The notes under the pieces: model-generated
The model's input: the letters and a program-made list of their open reading frames with translations, nothing else
Database searches by the model: none
Told to the model about the DNA's origin: nothing
Position numbers and translations under genes: made by a program
Assembly (NCBI GenBank): GCA_016081115.2
Contig: CM071932.1
Span: 58,125,639 to 58,189,638 of the forward strand
DNA: 64,000 nt
Source: Rehmannia glutinosa
Taxonomy: Eukaryota > Streptophyta > Magnoliopsida > Lamiales > Orobanchaceae
Direction: 5' to 3'
Shown: positions 11,101-21,813 of the stretch, piece by piece
Layout of the letters: each line of letters starts with the position of its first letter
How positions within the stretch are numbered: position 1 is the first letter of the stretch

Positions 11101-12596
11101 TTCCAGCCCGATTTTGATTTTGACGATGTATGGCCATCACCGCAAGAATCACCAAGTTCGAAGTGTTCAAAGCACTCTTTCTTGAGGTTGAACGGATGGA
11201 GAGGCATCGAGCCTCTTTGGACATGCGATCGACAACAGAGATGCCAACCTTCGGTGACTTGAGAGGCATCACGGTCGGGATAAGGGAATGGTGGCAACGC
11301 AGAATCAATGCGTGTGGAGCAATTGAGATACTTAACCTTGTTCAACAAGGCTCGGTGTGGAGAGTCAAAAATGCCGATGCAAAACGAAGCCGAGAGAACA
11401 CATTGAACATATGCATGAAGCTCACACTGCCGAAATCAAGGCTGCTGCGTGAGCAAAATACAAATGATATACAGCGTTTGGAAGAACACATGACTAGAAA
11501 ATTCAGCCTTCTCATGGCCGAGATGAAGATTTATTTCACCGAGTCCAACGCTACTCGATCCGAATTTCGTCTTTGCTTACAACGCAGCAGACTTGAAGCA
11601 GAACTTCGACTATCCGCAGCTCGATTTCATGCTTGCCGGATGTTCCCCGGGTTTCTCTATCCTTTGATGATGCCAAAAAGGGAAAAGAGGAATACCTTAA
11701 AGCAAAGAAAATCAAGTCGAAAAAGAAAGGAAGCGGTGAGAAGAGAAAATCAAAGGAAAATTTTGAAACAAAAGAAAGGAAAATCTGCTGAGGGGAAGGA
11801 TCAAAAGATATGACCTTGATGATTGCACAAACCCCTCAACAGGTCCTCATCACAAAATGACATTATAAGCGACAAACTCCCCGTGACTCGCCACTCCAAC
11901 ACTGTTGTATCTATGGTGAGAAGAGAAAAGCAATTGAAGCATGGATGAAGGAAGTGGAAGGAAGAATGGATGCCAGGGTGATGAACATCTTGAAAGAACA
12001 TGGAGGCATTCCACTTGACAGAGACACGTATGCCATTTCGGATGTCGGGACAGAGCCATGATCGAGTTAGACGAATTCAAAACGCTCGAATCAAGGATAT
12101 TTTGCAAATATGTCTATGGCTCAAGCTTGGGACTTATCTTGGAAAAGGGTCTCACGTTATGTGAAGAGGCCGACAGCGAGACTTCCGGATCACTCTGCTG
12201 GTCACTCTGCTAGTCACTCACCGGGAAGAAGAAGACCCAAAGACAAAGATATGCCCGTGAGTAGAGGAAGAAGCGATAGTGGAGGAAGAAGCTTGGACCT
12301 AGGCCTCTCGCCCAAGAATATTGAATACGTAGATCCGGAAAGAAAGGAGGGATCTATCACCGGGCTTGACCAAGTGGCAAATTTAAAAGTGGCTAAAACT
12401 AACGCCGAGTATGCAAAAAGAATAGAAGAAGAAAACAAGAGACAAACTCAGGCTATGGCGGGAGAGACAGAAAGATTAAGAAAAGATGAAGGTGCCAGGA
12501 AGGCATATGAAAAGAAAAAGAAGGCGGTGACGCGAGAAGAAGAGAAGAAGAAAGAAGATTATAAAAAGATGAAAGAAGGAGACAATAAGGAGATGA
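8146..12596 (+). pseudogene. Extra downstream gene of element A (putative plant-transposon/envelope-like position), about 1,480 codons, broken
   Basis: A long coding region after pol. The N-terminus (MAPTYDFTKLGKQIHTGSTV) opens a globular domain of about 240 residues to VKGVPLRHGKAFHVNKRMF (8146-8860). It resembles the FYVNA...VHG type 'plant transposon protein' domain; this similarity is from memory and unconfirmed. After it come a basic Pro/Lys/Arg-rich disordered segment (8940-9450), an YPDIQNR...EWRKWKLSKSREQF block (9480-9560), a HESRILHEQRL helix (about 9810), acidic ISSSSDDA (about 10755), a helical/coiled-coil part (11130-11660; RLEEHMTRKFSLLMAEMK) and a C-terminal charged coiled coil (12330-12590). 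The stop is placed at 12594-12596 by comparison with B-E. No signal peptide or membrane helix is seen, so an envelope role is doubtful. There are more than ten frame changes. Confidence 0.7.
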
Positions 12597-12842
12597 AGTG
12601 TTCTCATTCCAACCCTTCGTGTATTTTATTATGTAAATACATACAATGTAAGTCTTCGTAATAAAGCTATAAACTCTTTATTTTTTTTTGTGAAGACAAT
12701 TATATACTCTGATACACCTTGTAAACAGTTGTTTAAGTACAAGAATGATATGATCAATAAAAAGATTGATTCTGCGCATACATTCTATGTCAATACACTA
12801 TCTGTATGTATCTTTGTTATTTGCACTTTTGAATGATTTGAG
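12597..12842 (+). other. 3' untranslated region of the extra gene, element A
   Basis: AT-rich and non-coding. It holds AATAAA near 12659 (gtaataaagc) and again at 12756 (gatcaataaaaag), each a plausible polyadenylation signal, and it is conserved in B, C, D and E. It ends at the motif TTTTGGCATCATCAAA (12843-12858) next to the polypurine tract. Confidence 0.55.
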
Positions 12843-12855
12843 TTTTGGCATCATC

Positions 12856-12868
12856 AAAAAGGGGAAAG
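12856..12868 (+). promoter_or_regulatory. Polypurine tract, element A
   Basis: aaaaaggggaaag directly abuts the 3' LTR and would prime plus-strand DNA synthesis. It lies in the loop side of a hairpin formed by TGGCATCATCAAAA (12846-12859) and TTTTGATGAATGCCA (12892-12906). B, C, D and E have the same arrangement. Confidence 0.85.
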
Positions 12869-14156
12869 TGTTAGGAATTTTATTGTTTAGATTTTGATGA
12901 ATGCCATGTAAAACTTAGAATAGAAAGTTGGCACCCCATTCTTGTTGTAAAATGCATTGTAATGAATAGAGTGGCCAAGTGAGTTAAGTCGCCTACGCCC
13001 TAACATGCAAGAAGACAATCAAGATGGAAGGAAAACTCTGGCTGCGAGACAGTGAGTATGGCAAAGAAGAGTAGACGGAACTCTCTTGAAGCAGCGTGAG
13101 ATGCACTGAGTGGAGCATCATCAAGTCAACTCAAGAAAAGCCAAGTCTCAAGTTGAAGTGACAAGAGTCATCCAATGATTGGAAGTGACTCTAAGTCACC
13201 TGGGAAAGCAAGGAAATGCAGTCAAGTCGAGATGATCAAAAAAAGAACCGTTACCGCAAAATCAAGAGATTTACTTAAACAAGTAATATCTCCATACCAC
13301 CTTTCTTGGAGTGCTCGATCCCGAAGCGTGCAAAAAGGAATGAACCAATGGGAAGCACTACACCGTGTCGAACTCAAAAGGTGAAAGAACAATTCATACG
13401 AGGAAACGGTGATTCCAAGAACGCAAGCCAACGATCGCAAGGTGACTTTCAAAAATTAAGCCTATCTCTTCAACGGCAAATTTTTGAAAGTTCACTATAA
13501 AAGGCCGAGGAGTTTGTTTGAGAAAAGATATGACACTCACGCGAGATATACAAGCATATTAGAAAAATCGAAACATTCTCAATCCTCAAGCCTACATTAC
13601 GAAGTACATCAATCCAACACTCACCGTGAAGGAAAGAGAACTTCTATCGCTTGAAGAGGAAACTTTTGAAAACAAGGGGTCTACATTCCGGAAGGATTGT
13701 AGAAAGGTTCAAGGTTGAACCAAGTCTTAAGCTTTTGGAGGGCTTCGTGATCAAATCCAAAGAGCTTGAGCAAGTGAGTCTGTAGTAACAAGGCAAATGC
13801 CCCGTGAAGAAAGCCGAGTCGTCGAGAAGCCACCGAGTGATCAAGGCGTCTCAGGCATCGAGTCCCTAAGGATCAAGTCGGCCGCTCGATCAAGACTTGT
13901 ATCCGGATCGTTACCACTTTGTAAACCGATCATTACTTAGTGGATTCCTCCGGAGTTGGAGAAGAGAGGAGTAGAAGAATTACCCCATCTTCGAACCTCT
14001 ATAAAAACTTTCTTGTGTCATTTACATTTCAAAGATTTAAATTCTGCACTTTTAATCGCTTATATCTCACGATAAATTTGCTATCCATTTGATAATTTAT
14101 AAGTATTAAATCAAGCTCTTAAATCTTGCTTAATCAAACTTAAGGGTGTTAAGTCT
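12869..14156 (+). repeat. 3' LTR of element A, first part
   Basis: Begins tgttaggaatttta right after the polypurine tract and matches the 5' LTR through cttaagggtgttaagtct, where element B is inserted. The missing end is found at 28124-28359. Confidence 0.95.
14152..14156. repeat. Target-site duplication of element B (left copy)
   Basis: agtct, part of A's LTR, is repeated at 28119-28123 on the far side of element B. Confidence 0.95.
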
Positions 14157-15690
14157 TGTTAGGAATTTTATTGTTTAGATTTTGATGAATGCCATGTAAA
14201 ACTTAGAATAGAAAGTTGGCACCCCAATTCTTGTTGTAAAATGCATTGTAATGAATAGAGCTGGCCAAAGCTGAGTTAAGTCGGCCTACGCCTAACATAC
14301 AAGAAGACAATCAAGATCGGAAGGAAGACTCACTGCGAGACAGTGAGTATGGCAAAGAAGAGTAGACGAGAACTCTAAGAAGCGGTGAGATGCAACAGTG
14401 GAGCATCGATCAAGTCAACTCAAGAAAAGCCAAGTCTCAAGTTGAAGTGACAAGAAGAGTCATCCAATGATTGGAAGTCGACTCTAAGTCACCTGGGAAA
14501 GCAAGGAAATGCAAAAGTCGAGATAATCGTAAAAGAACCGTTGCAAAATCAAGAGATTTACTTAAACAAGTAATATCTCCATACCACCTTTCTTGGAGTG
14601 CTCGATCCCGAGAAGCGTGCAAAAGGAATGAACCAATGGGAAGCACTACACCGTGTCGAACTCACGAAAAGGTGAAAGAACAATTCATACGAGGAAACGG
14701 TGATTCCAAGAATCGCAAGCCAACGATCGCAAGGTGACTTTCAAAAATTAAACCTATCTCTTCAACGGGCAAATTTTTGAAAGTTCACTATAAAAGGCCG
14801 AGGAGTTTGTTTGAGAAAAGATATGACACTCACGCGAGATATACAAGCATATTAGAAAAATCTGAAACATTCTCAATCCTCAAGCCTACATTACGAAGTA
14901 CATCAATCCAACACTCACCGTGAAGGAAAGAGAACTTCTATCAGTTGAAGAGGAAACTTTTGAAAACAAAGGGGTCTACATTCCAGAAGGATTGTAGAAA
15001 GGTTCAAGGTTGAACCAAGTCTTAAGCTTTTGGAGGGCTTCGTGATCAAATCCAAAGAGCTTGAGCAAGTGAGTCAGTAGTAACAAGGCGCAATGCCTGT
15101 GAAGAAGCCGAGTCGTCGAGAAGCCACCGAGTGATCAAGGCGTCTCCGGATCGAGTCCCTAAGGATCAAGTCGGCCGTTGTGATCAAGACTTGTATCCGG
15201 ACTGTTACCACTTTGTAAACCGATCATTACTTAGTGGATTCCTCCAGGAGTTGGAGAAGAGAGGAGTAGAAGAATTACCCCATCTTCGAACCTCTATAAA
15301 AACTTTACTTTGTGTCATTTACATTTCAAAGATTTAAATTCCCGCACTTTTAACCGCTTATATCTCACGATAAATTTGCTATCCATTTGATAATTTATAA
15401 GTACTAAATCAAGCTCTAAAATCTTGCTTAATCAAACTTAAGGGTGTTAAGTCTTCCGCTGAAAATAAAACCACAGTTGAGTCAAATTATAGCCAACAAA
15501 GCTGAGTTACTCCATCAACAAATCGATTGAGTCCATGAGAGATTAACTCTACTGAGTGATTAATTCGATTGTCCATCAAGGACACAACTGTGTAGAATCA
15601 ACTCAGAGATTTAAAAGGACTAAATCGAAAATTTGGTAAGGTTTATTCAACCCCCTTCTAAACCTTACACTTACACCCTTGGGACCTACA
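14157..15690 (+). repeat. 5' LTR of element B
   Basis: 1,534 bp, TG...CA. TATA box CTATAAAAGG at 14788-14797. It ends gggacctaca and is followed by ag and the primer site. Confidence 0.95.
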
Positions 15691-15692
15691 AG

Positions 15693-15706
15693 TGGTATCG
15701 GAGCGG
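15693..15706 (+). promoter_or_regulatory. Primer binding site, element B
   Basis: tggtatcggagcgg, identical to that of A and D. Confidence 0.85.
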
Positions 15707-15813
15707 TTGGTTCATTGAACCCTCCGCACCGTTCTTGAACTAGATCTTCAAACTTTTCAAAGTCCGCTTTAGTACTTAAACCTTCAAAACTCTTTTTATT
15801 AAAAGTCATTATC

Positions 15814-17039
15814 ATGGAAGCAAATTTGACACGCATCCCTATGTTCACTATTGAAGAATTTGATGATTGGAAAATTCGTATGCAGCTCATCTATCAAAGA
15901 TTACATGATGAGATGTGGATAGTGATAGAAGATGGGCCTCTACAAATATTAAAGGTGAACACAAAACTTGCATTTAAGAGTTGCAAAAGGAGAAGAAGAT
16001 CTTTGCTCCCGGCACTACCATGGTTGAAAAACCAAGAACTGAGTGGACAAATGATGACAAAAAAGATACAACCTGGACAATGTAGCCAAGGACATCCTCT
16101 ACAAAACCTTGACAAAGCCATGTTCAACAAAGTCAAATCATGCAAAACGGCTAAAGAAATGGGGACAAGTGACATTGATTTGTGAAGGCTCGAGCAAATC
16201 AAAGAAAACAAATTATCGGTGGCGGTACAAAAATTTGAAAACTTCAAAATGATCTCGGGAGAGAACCCGGATCAACTAGACGCCTCGGTTTACGAAATCA
16301 CAAATGAGTCATCTACACTTGGAAAGGAATATACACGAGAAGAAATGTGTATGAAGATCCTAAAAGTCTTCCAAATGAATGGGAAATGAAGGTCATGGCA
16401 CCGAGACATTCCATGGACCTATCAAAGACATCCAACCATGAGTTATTCTCGGATCTCAAAGCCTACGAGTTTGAGCCGAGAAGAAAAGACCAGGAAGAGA
16501 CAATTGTACCCAAAACAAATTTTGCTCTAATTGTTAAAGATGGGAAGAGAGCTGAGGTCAAAGAGGTCATTGACCCAGAAGAAATAACCCGATGGTTAAA
16601 AGATTTAACAAGTTCTTTAACAAGAACTACAAGAGAGAAAGGGTGAATCTTCCGAAGACACTCGGCTCCCTCCAAATCAAGGGAAGATAGGCCAACCAAG
16701 AGAACAGATCATCAAAAAGTTGAGTATCAAAGGGCCGACAACTCAAGAGTGGAAAGAGTCGATCAAAAGGCTGAATATCTATGTTGGAACCAGAGACAAC
16801 CAGGTCACTACGCCATTGATCGCTCATATCCTGTAGTCAACAAGACAGGGATGAAGAAGAAAGAAAGGTCTTGAGAGAAAGAAGACAAGAAAGGAAAAAG
16901 GCAATGATGGTGCGAGAGATCTGCAAACAAGTCAAGTCAAGAGAGACAATGATTGAGAGATGAAGCCGACTATTCAAGTGACTCGAAGAAGAAGCCCGAT
17001 CCGCTTGATGGCCAAAGAACAAGATCAAGAAGATGAGGT
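15814..17039 (+). pseudogene. gag: gag of element B
   Basis: The start at 15814 gives the longest intact gag N-terminus of the three copies (15814-16185: MEANLTRIPMFTIEEFDDW, then DEMWIVIEDGPLQILKVNT). The capsid middle part resumes at 16347-16646 (LPNEWEMKVMAPRHSMDL, KTSNHELFSDLKAYEFEPRR). Near 16770-16835 the nucleocapsid knuckle region reads QPGHYAIDRSYPV with the cysteine codons altered. The Arg/Ser tail ends near 17039. Three or more frame changes separate the pieces, so no functional Gag is encoded as written. Confidence 0.85.
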
Positions 17040-18060
17040 ACAATCTAACTCAACAAACTCGTACACTAGTGATAGTGAGGCGTGACACACTCACTTCATC
17101 ACCTACTGATCTTTATGATTCATTAAGCAAAATGATGAAAGATTTTGAACACATTAAATCCTCACACACACTATTGAATGAGGAAAACAACCTACTCAAA
17201 AGTCAAAACTCAAAGTCGACTAAGGAGCCGAGTACTCTAAGTCAAATAGTCATGGAGAATGAAAGGTTAAAGGCTCAAAATGCTAAATTAATAGCAAGTT
17301 CTTCGCTATAGAAAAGAGGGAGAATGACCTCAAGAATGTTATTGCTTCATTCACTAAGGCATCCAAATCATTGGATGATCTTATTATGAGTCAAAGAGAA
17401 TGTGGAGACAAGACAGCTTAGGATTTAATTCCTCTCGTGCCATGTCAAACCTCAAGAGTAATTTTGGAAAAAGGATCTTCAAGTCATGAAGAGTCCGAAA
17501 AATCCAAAACTCTAAATGGTGCACACACATTCACTCCAAAGCACAATACTAAGCAAACTGGCCTTGGTTACAAAGGAAAAGGAAAATGGCCGATTGAGTG
17601 TCTTTGAAAGGACAAAGGAGAAAGAGATTCACCGAGTCCCTCAACAAACTCCAAACAAAATACTCAGAAAGAAGAAGCAGCTACCAAAAATCCCAAATAA
17701 CCCATAAAAGAAATACATATGATGGGGATGGTAGAAAATATCCAAGCCAAGCTGATTGGAATAATGTGAACTATCAAAGACACGACTTATGGAATATAAG
17801 CCCAAATGGCAAAGGCCTAGAACTCAAGAAAGGCCATTCCAAAAGTATAAGAGCTTTCATCAAAGACACACATATGCACCTAGGCACTACACTCAAAGAC
17901 ACCACAATTACCCAAGGAAGGCAATTGCTAAAACACATATGCAGCATACGACAAAAGAGACAAATGTATGAACCTAGAATCCCCAAGCAATTTGCCAGGA
18001 TTAATTATGATTATGGCAATCGATAGATGGCAACCTCTTAGAGTCAAATCATTTGGCTAT
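17040..18060 (+). pseudogene. Gag-pol coiled-coil linker of element B
   Basis: 17033-17311 is open and gives the best view of the linker: a Ser/Thr stretch, then SLSKMMKDFEHIKSSHTLLN and NERLKAQNAKLIASS, a clear coiled-coil pattern. IMSQRECGDKT and LGFNSS-like codons follow near 17390-17440, broken by one lost base. The rest to about 18060 is Lys/Thr-rich and frame-shifted. Confidence 0.7.
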
Positions 18061-18560
18061 AGGTTGGTTGGATCATCTTACAATTCTAACCCCTCGGGAC
18101 CCGCATACAAGCATGGGTACCTAAAACTTAATTTCCTTGATTGCGGGTTCAAGGAACAAATGAGTGCCAAGGAACCTGGTACATGGATAGTGGCTTCCCC
18201 GGACACATGACAGAAATAAGAGAAATCTGTCAAAATTCAAGGAAGTCAAAGGAGCAAAAGTTATATTTGGGGTAATGAAGCTCCTGGTGAAATAAGAGGC
18301 ATTGGATCCATCAAGAGAAATGGACTAGAAATCACGAGAATGTTGCATATGTTGAAGGACTCAACTTCAACTTACTCGAGTATCGATCACTGCGGACAAG
18401 GGCTACAATGTTGGATTCAACATGGGTATATGTCAAATCAAAGATATTGAATCAAATGAAGTTGTCTTTGCAAGGATGTAGACAAAAAATATGTATGTAG
18501 TGGATTGGTCAACCGCAACACCCAAAGACTTGTCTACTAGCAAAGAGTACAAATGAATCA
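18061..18560 (+). pseudogene. pol: pol protease region of element B
   Basis: The catalytic Asp-Ser-Gly is at 18186-18194 after EPGTW. NEAPGEIRGIGSIKRNGLEI and VEGLNFN-type sequence follow to about 18385. The base string between DSG and HMT is shortened here relative to A, which shifts the frame. Confidence 0.8.
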
Positions 18561-19580
18561 AGTTGGCATATGGCACAAAAAAAGCCGAGTCACCCGAATT
18601 TCAAAACACTTAACAAGTCTGGCAAGAAGTCATCTTGTAGAAGGACTTCCGGACTCGATATACAAGAAGGAGAGTATATGTGATGCATGTCGGAAGGGAA
18701 AGCAAACCAAGTCGTCATTCAAAGAAAAGACATGCCCATCCTCAACAAGAATATTGCATCTACTTCATATGGATCTATTTGGCCCAAAATGGAACCAAAT
18801 AGCATAAGTGGAAAGAAATACACCTTGGTGGTAGTAGATGACTACTCAAGATATACATGGACAATATTCATGTGCAAGAAGAAAGAAACTCTACAAAAAC
18901 TACCACAAATGATGAAGAGAATTCAAATGAGAAGAGTCAAACCATTATCAAAATAAGATCGGATAGAGAACCGAGTTTGTCAATGGAATAATAACTCAAT
19001 TGTATTGAGAATGGTATTGGTCATGAACTATCGGCAGCAAGGACTCCACAAACAGAATGGAGTTGCGAGAAAGAAGAAACAGAACCCTCAAAGAAGCAGA
19101 AGGACCATGTTAGGCAAGCGGGGTTACCAAAAAGATTTTGGGCTGAAGCAATTAACACACGACTTGCTACACCCAAAACAGATGTATGATAAATAGACAA
19201 CTTGACAAAGACTCCTATGAGATCCGGATCGGAAGAAAACCAAGTGTTGCATATTTGAATATTTGGATGTAAATGCTTCATCCACAACAATGGCAAAGAC
19301 AACCTAAAGGCTTTTGATGCTAAAGGCCGATGAAGGTATCTTCTTAGGATACTCACCGAAAGCAAAGCCTACGAGAATACTCAACAAAAGAACCATGGTT
19401 ACAGAGGAATCCATTCATGTAGTATTCAATGAGCCAAATGTAAATGGAGAAGACATTGAAGAATCAGTTGATAAGTCGAATCATCCAATCATACGAGAAG
19501 AGTCCCTATCTTTGGTTCGTTGGAATTATCAATTCGAGAAGAAGATGAGATAGTCAATCTCAAAAACAATTGGAAAATTT
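18561..19580 (+). pseudogene. pol: pol integrase region of element B
   Basis: Open pieces at 18553-18807 and 18687-18956 contain the zinc-binding region (CDACRKGKQTKSSFKEKTC; CDAC at about 18680-18693), LLHMDLFGP with the first catalytic Asp and VVVDDYSRYTW. The second-Asp motif (IRSD.., about 18955) is followed by a lost base. NGVA near 19058 precedes the catalytic Glu position. The C-terminal part with IFLGYSPKAK (19314-19553) is open. Confidence 0.85.
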
Positions 19581-20570
19581 GCAGCTAAGTGATAACGAGA
19601 GAGCCGACCACACCAACACAAACAAGTCGATCAATCCTAACTTACTCCAACTTTGATGTAAGATGGCCGAGAGACCATCCACGAACTTGTCATTGGAGAT
19701 ATAAGAGAAGGTGTCAAAACAAGATCCGAACTCAACAAGAAGCCATGTTCACATGCTTCATCTCGCAAATAGAGCCCAAAGATGTGTCACAAGCATTGGA
19801 CGACACACATTGGATTCAAGCTATGCAAGAAGAGTGAATCGAGTTTGAAAGAAATAAAGTATGGGAATTAGTGCAAAGACCCATACATCAAAATGTTATT
19901 GGAACCAAATGGGTATTCGTAAATAAGATGAACGAGGAAGGTTCTGTGGTAAGAAACAAAGCAAGACTAGTAGCCAAAGGATATTGCCAAGAAGAAGGGA
20001 TAGACTCCTGTAGCAAGATTGGAAGCTATAAGGATGTTTCTTGCCTATGCGACTCACAAGAATTTCATTGTATATCGATGGATGTAAAAAGTGCATTCCT
20101 AAATGGTTTATTGGAAGAAGAAGTATATGTTGAACAACCTCCAGGATTTGAGCAGAAGACTCTTGGAGACAAGGTATACAAACTCAAGAAAGCCCTGTAT
20201 GGATTGAAACAGGCACCTGAACATGGTATGACACCTGTCACAATTCCTAATCGAAAATGGATTCACAAAAGGAAAAGTAGATAGAACACTTTTCGTAATT
20301 CAAGACAAGAAGAGTATATCTTTGCTTGTTCAAATATATGTGGATGACATCATTTTTGGATCCACTAACAAAGAGTCATGTGAAAAATTTTCAAACCTCA
20401 TGCAAAGTAAGTTTGAAATGAGCATGATGGGAGAGCCGACATTCTTCCTTGGACTCCAAAAAGCAGTGAAGGATGGAACCTTCATACCAGAATTAATGAA
20501 GAAGTTTGGTATGGAAGAGAAGTCTTCGTAAAAATACCAATGAACACATCGACCAAAATGGACATGGATG
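19581..20570 (+). pseudogene. pol: pol reverse transcriptase region of element B
   Basis: 19871-20284 is open and covers NVIGTKWVF, KARLVAKGYCQEEGID, then MDVKSAFLNGLLEEEVYVEQ and KLKKALYGLKQAP. Relative to D it lacks about 22 bases around the FDETFAPVAR region (near 20005), a deletion that keeps the reading frame open only by chance. YVDD is at 20337-20348 in another frame. The conserved RAW after KQAP is replaced by a frameshift, as in A. Confidence 0.88.
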
Positions 20571-21250
20571 CGATGGCAAGCACAGATCAAACAAGATCTG
20601 AGCACTTATTGGATCACCGCTCTATCTCACAAAATTCTAGCGGCCGGACATCACCTTTCTTTGTAGGTGTATGTGCAAGATTTCAATCGCTCCAAAAGAG
20701 AGCCATATGACAAAGAAATAAGAGAATATTGAGATACTTGAAAGGAAGCCAAGAAGTAGGCCTATGGTATCCAAAGGAAGGTGGATTCAAGCTAATTGGC
20801 TATTCGATTCTCGACTATCTTTGGATGCGAGTGGACAGAAAAGCACTTCGGCACATGTCAAATGCTAGGAAACAGGCTGATTTCCTGGTTTAGCAAGAAG
20901 CAAAACTCAATAGCCACCTCTACAAATTGAGGCGAGAATACATAGCTGCGGGCAAATTTGTGCCAAGTCCTATGGATGAGACAAAGAAATGAGAGACTAT
21001 GAAATTGAGGAAAAAGAAATTCCAATCATGTGTGATAACACAAGTGCCATTTCAATCACTCAAAATCTGTGTTGCACTCAAGAACAAAACATATTGATGT
21101 CGATATCACTTCATAAGAGATCATGTTGAAAAGAAGGACATTATCTTGGAATACATCTCAACCGATAAACAACTAGCCGACATCTTCACAAAACCATTAT
21201 GTGAGTCAAGATTTGAAGAACTCAAACATGAGTTGGGGCTAATCGAGTGA
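20571..21250 (+). pseudogene. pol: pol RNase H region and stop, element B
   Basis: RYLKGSQEVGLWYPKEGG and GY.DS appear near 20735-20810, with SWFSKKQNSIATST-type sequence near 20880-20930. The terminal block MCDNTSAI...TKH...ADIFTKPL ends at a TGA at 21248-21250 (GLIE then stop). Small deletions interrupt the frame more often than in A. Confidence 0.85.
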
Positions 21251-21813
21251 GTGACACTCAAACAAATCAAAGAAGAGAGTTAAAACGAAAAGGAGTGAAA
21301 AAGAGTCGAAAAACAAAAATCACCAAGAAATCACCAGATTGTCGGAAAAGACAAATACACCGAGTCACCGATAATGAGTCACTAAGAGAACTCACGAGGA
21401 GTAGAGTTAAATCAGCTAAGAGATAAGTTGAACAACTTATGAGCAAAGTGACAAAAACGCAGTCGTTTTGACTTAGCGGGAATGTTTTAAGGAACACGTC
21501 AGCATAATGATGATGTGTACAGACATAAAGCTGCACACCAAGCTTATGATTGGATATAAATGCTTTGCCGCATTAAATACGAGACGTGAAATGCTCAATA
21601 GGCGTGCGAAATCCAAGCCGTTGATTTCGATCACAATTCAAAACCGCCTTTGCACGCCCTTTCATAAACCTTATTTAAACCATTTTCGTCCGTTTCTCTC
21701 TCACACTTCTAAAACTGTTCATCTCTTTCTCTCAAAAGCAAAGGCAAAATACTCTCGAAACCCTATCAACCTTCAAATCAATTTCTGAGTTTTTCTTGAT
21801 ATAATCCTGAGAA
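21251..21813 (+). promoter_or_regulatory. Internal promoter and leader of the extra gene, element B
   Basis: TATA box GATATAAATG at 21553-21562 beside ATTGG, then a CT-rich leader (TTTCTCTCTCACACTTC, about 21693) running to gagaaATGGC. It is nearly identical to the A and D copies and contains no coding frame. Confidence 0.6.

Noticed and set aside
10899..11348. 149-codon minus-strand ORF in the extra gene region
   Set aside because: Antisense to a coding region with homologous sense motifs in five elements; not conserved as an ORF in B or D.
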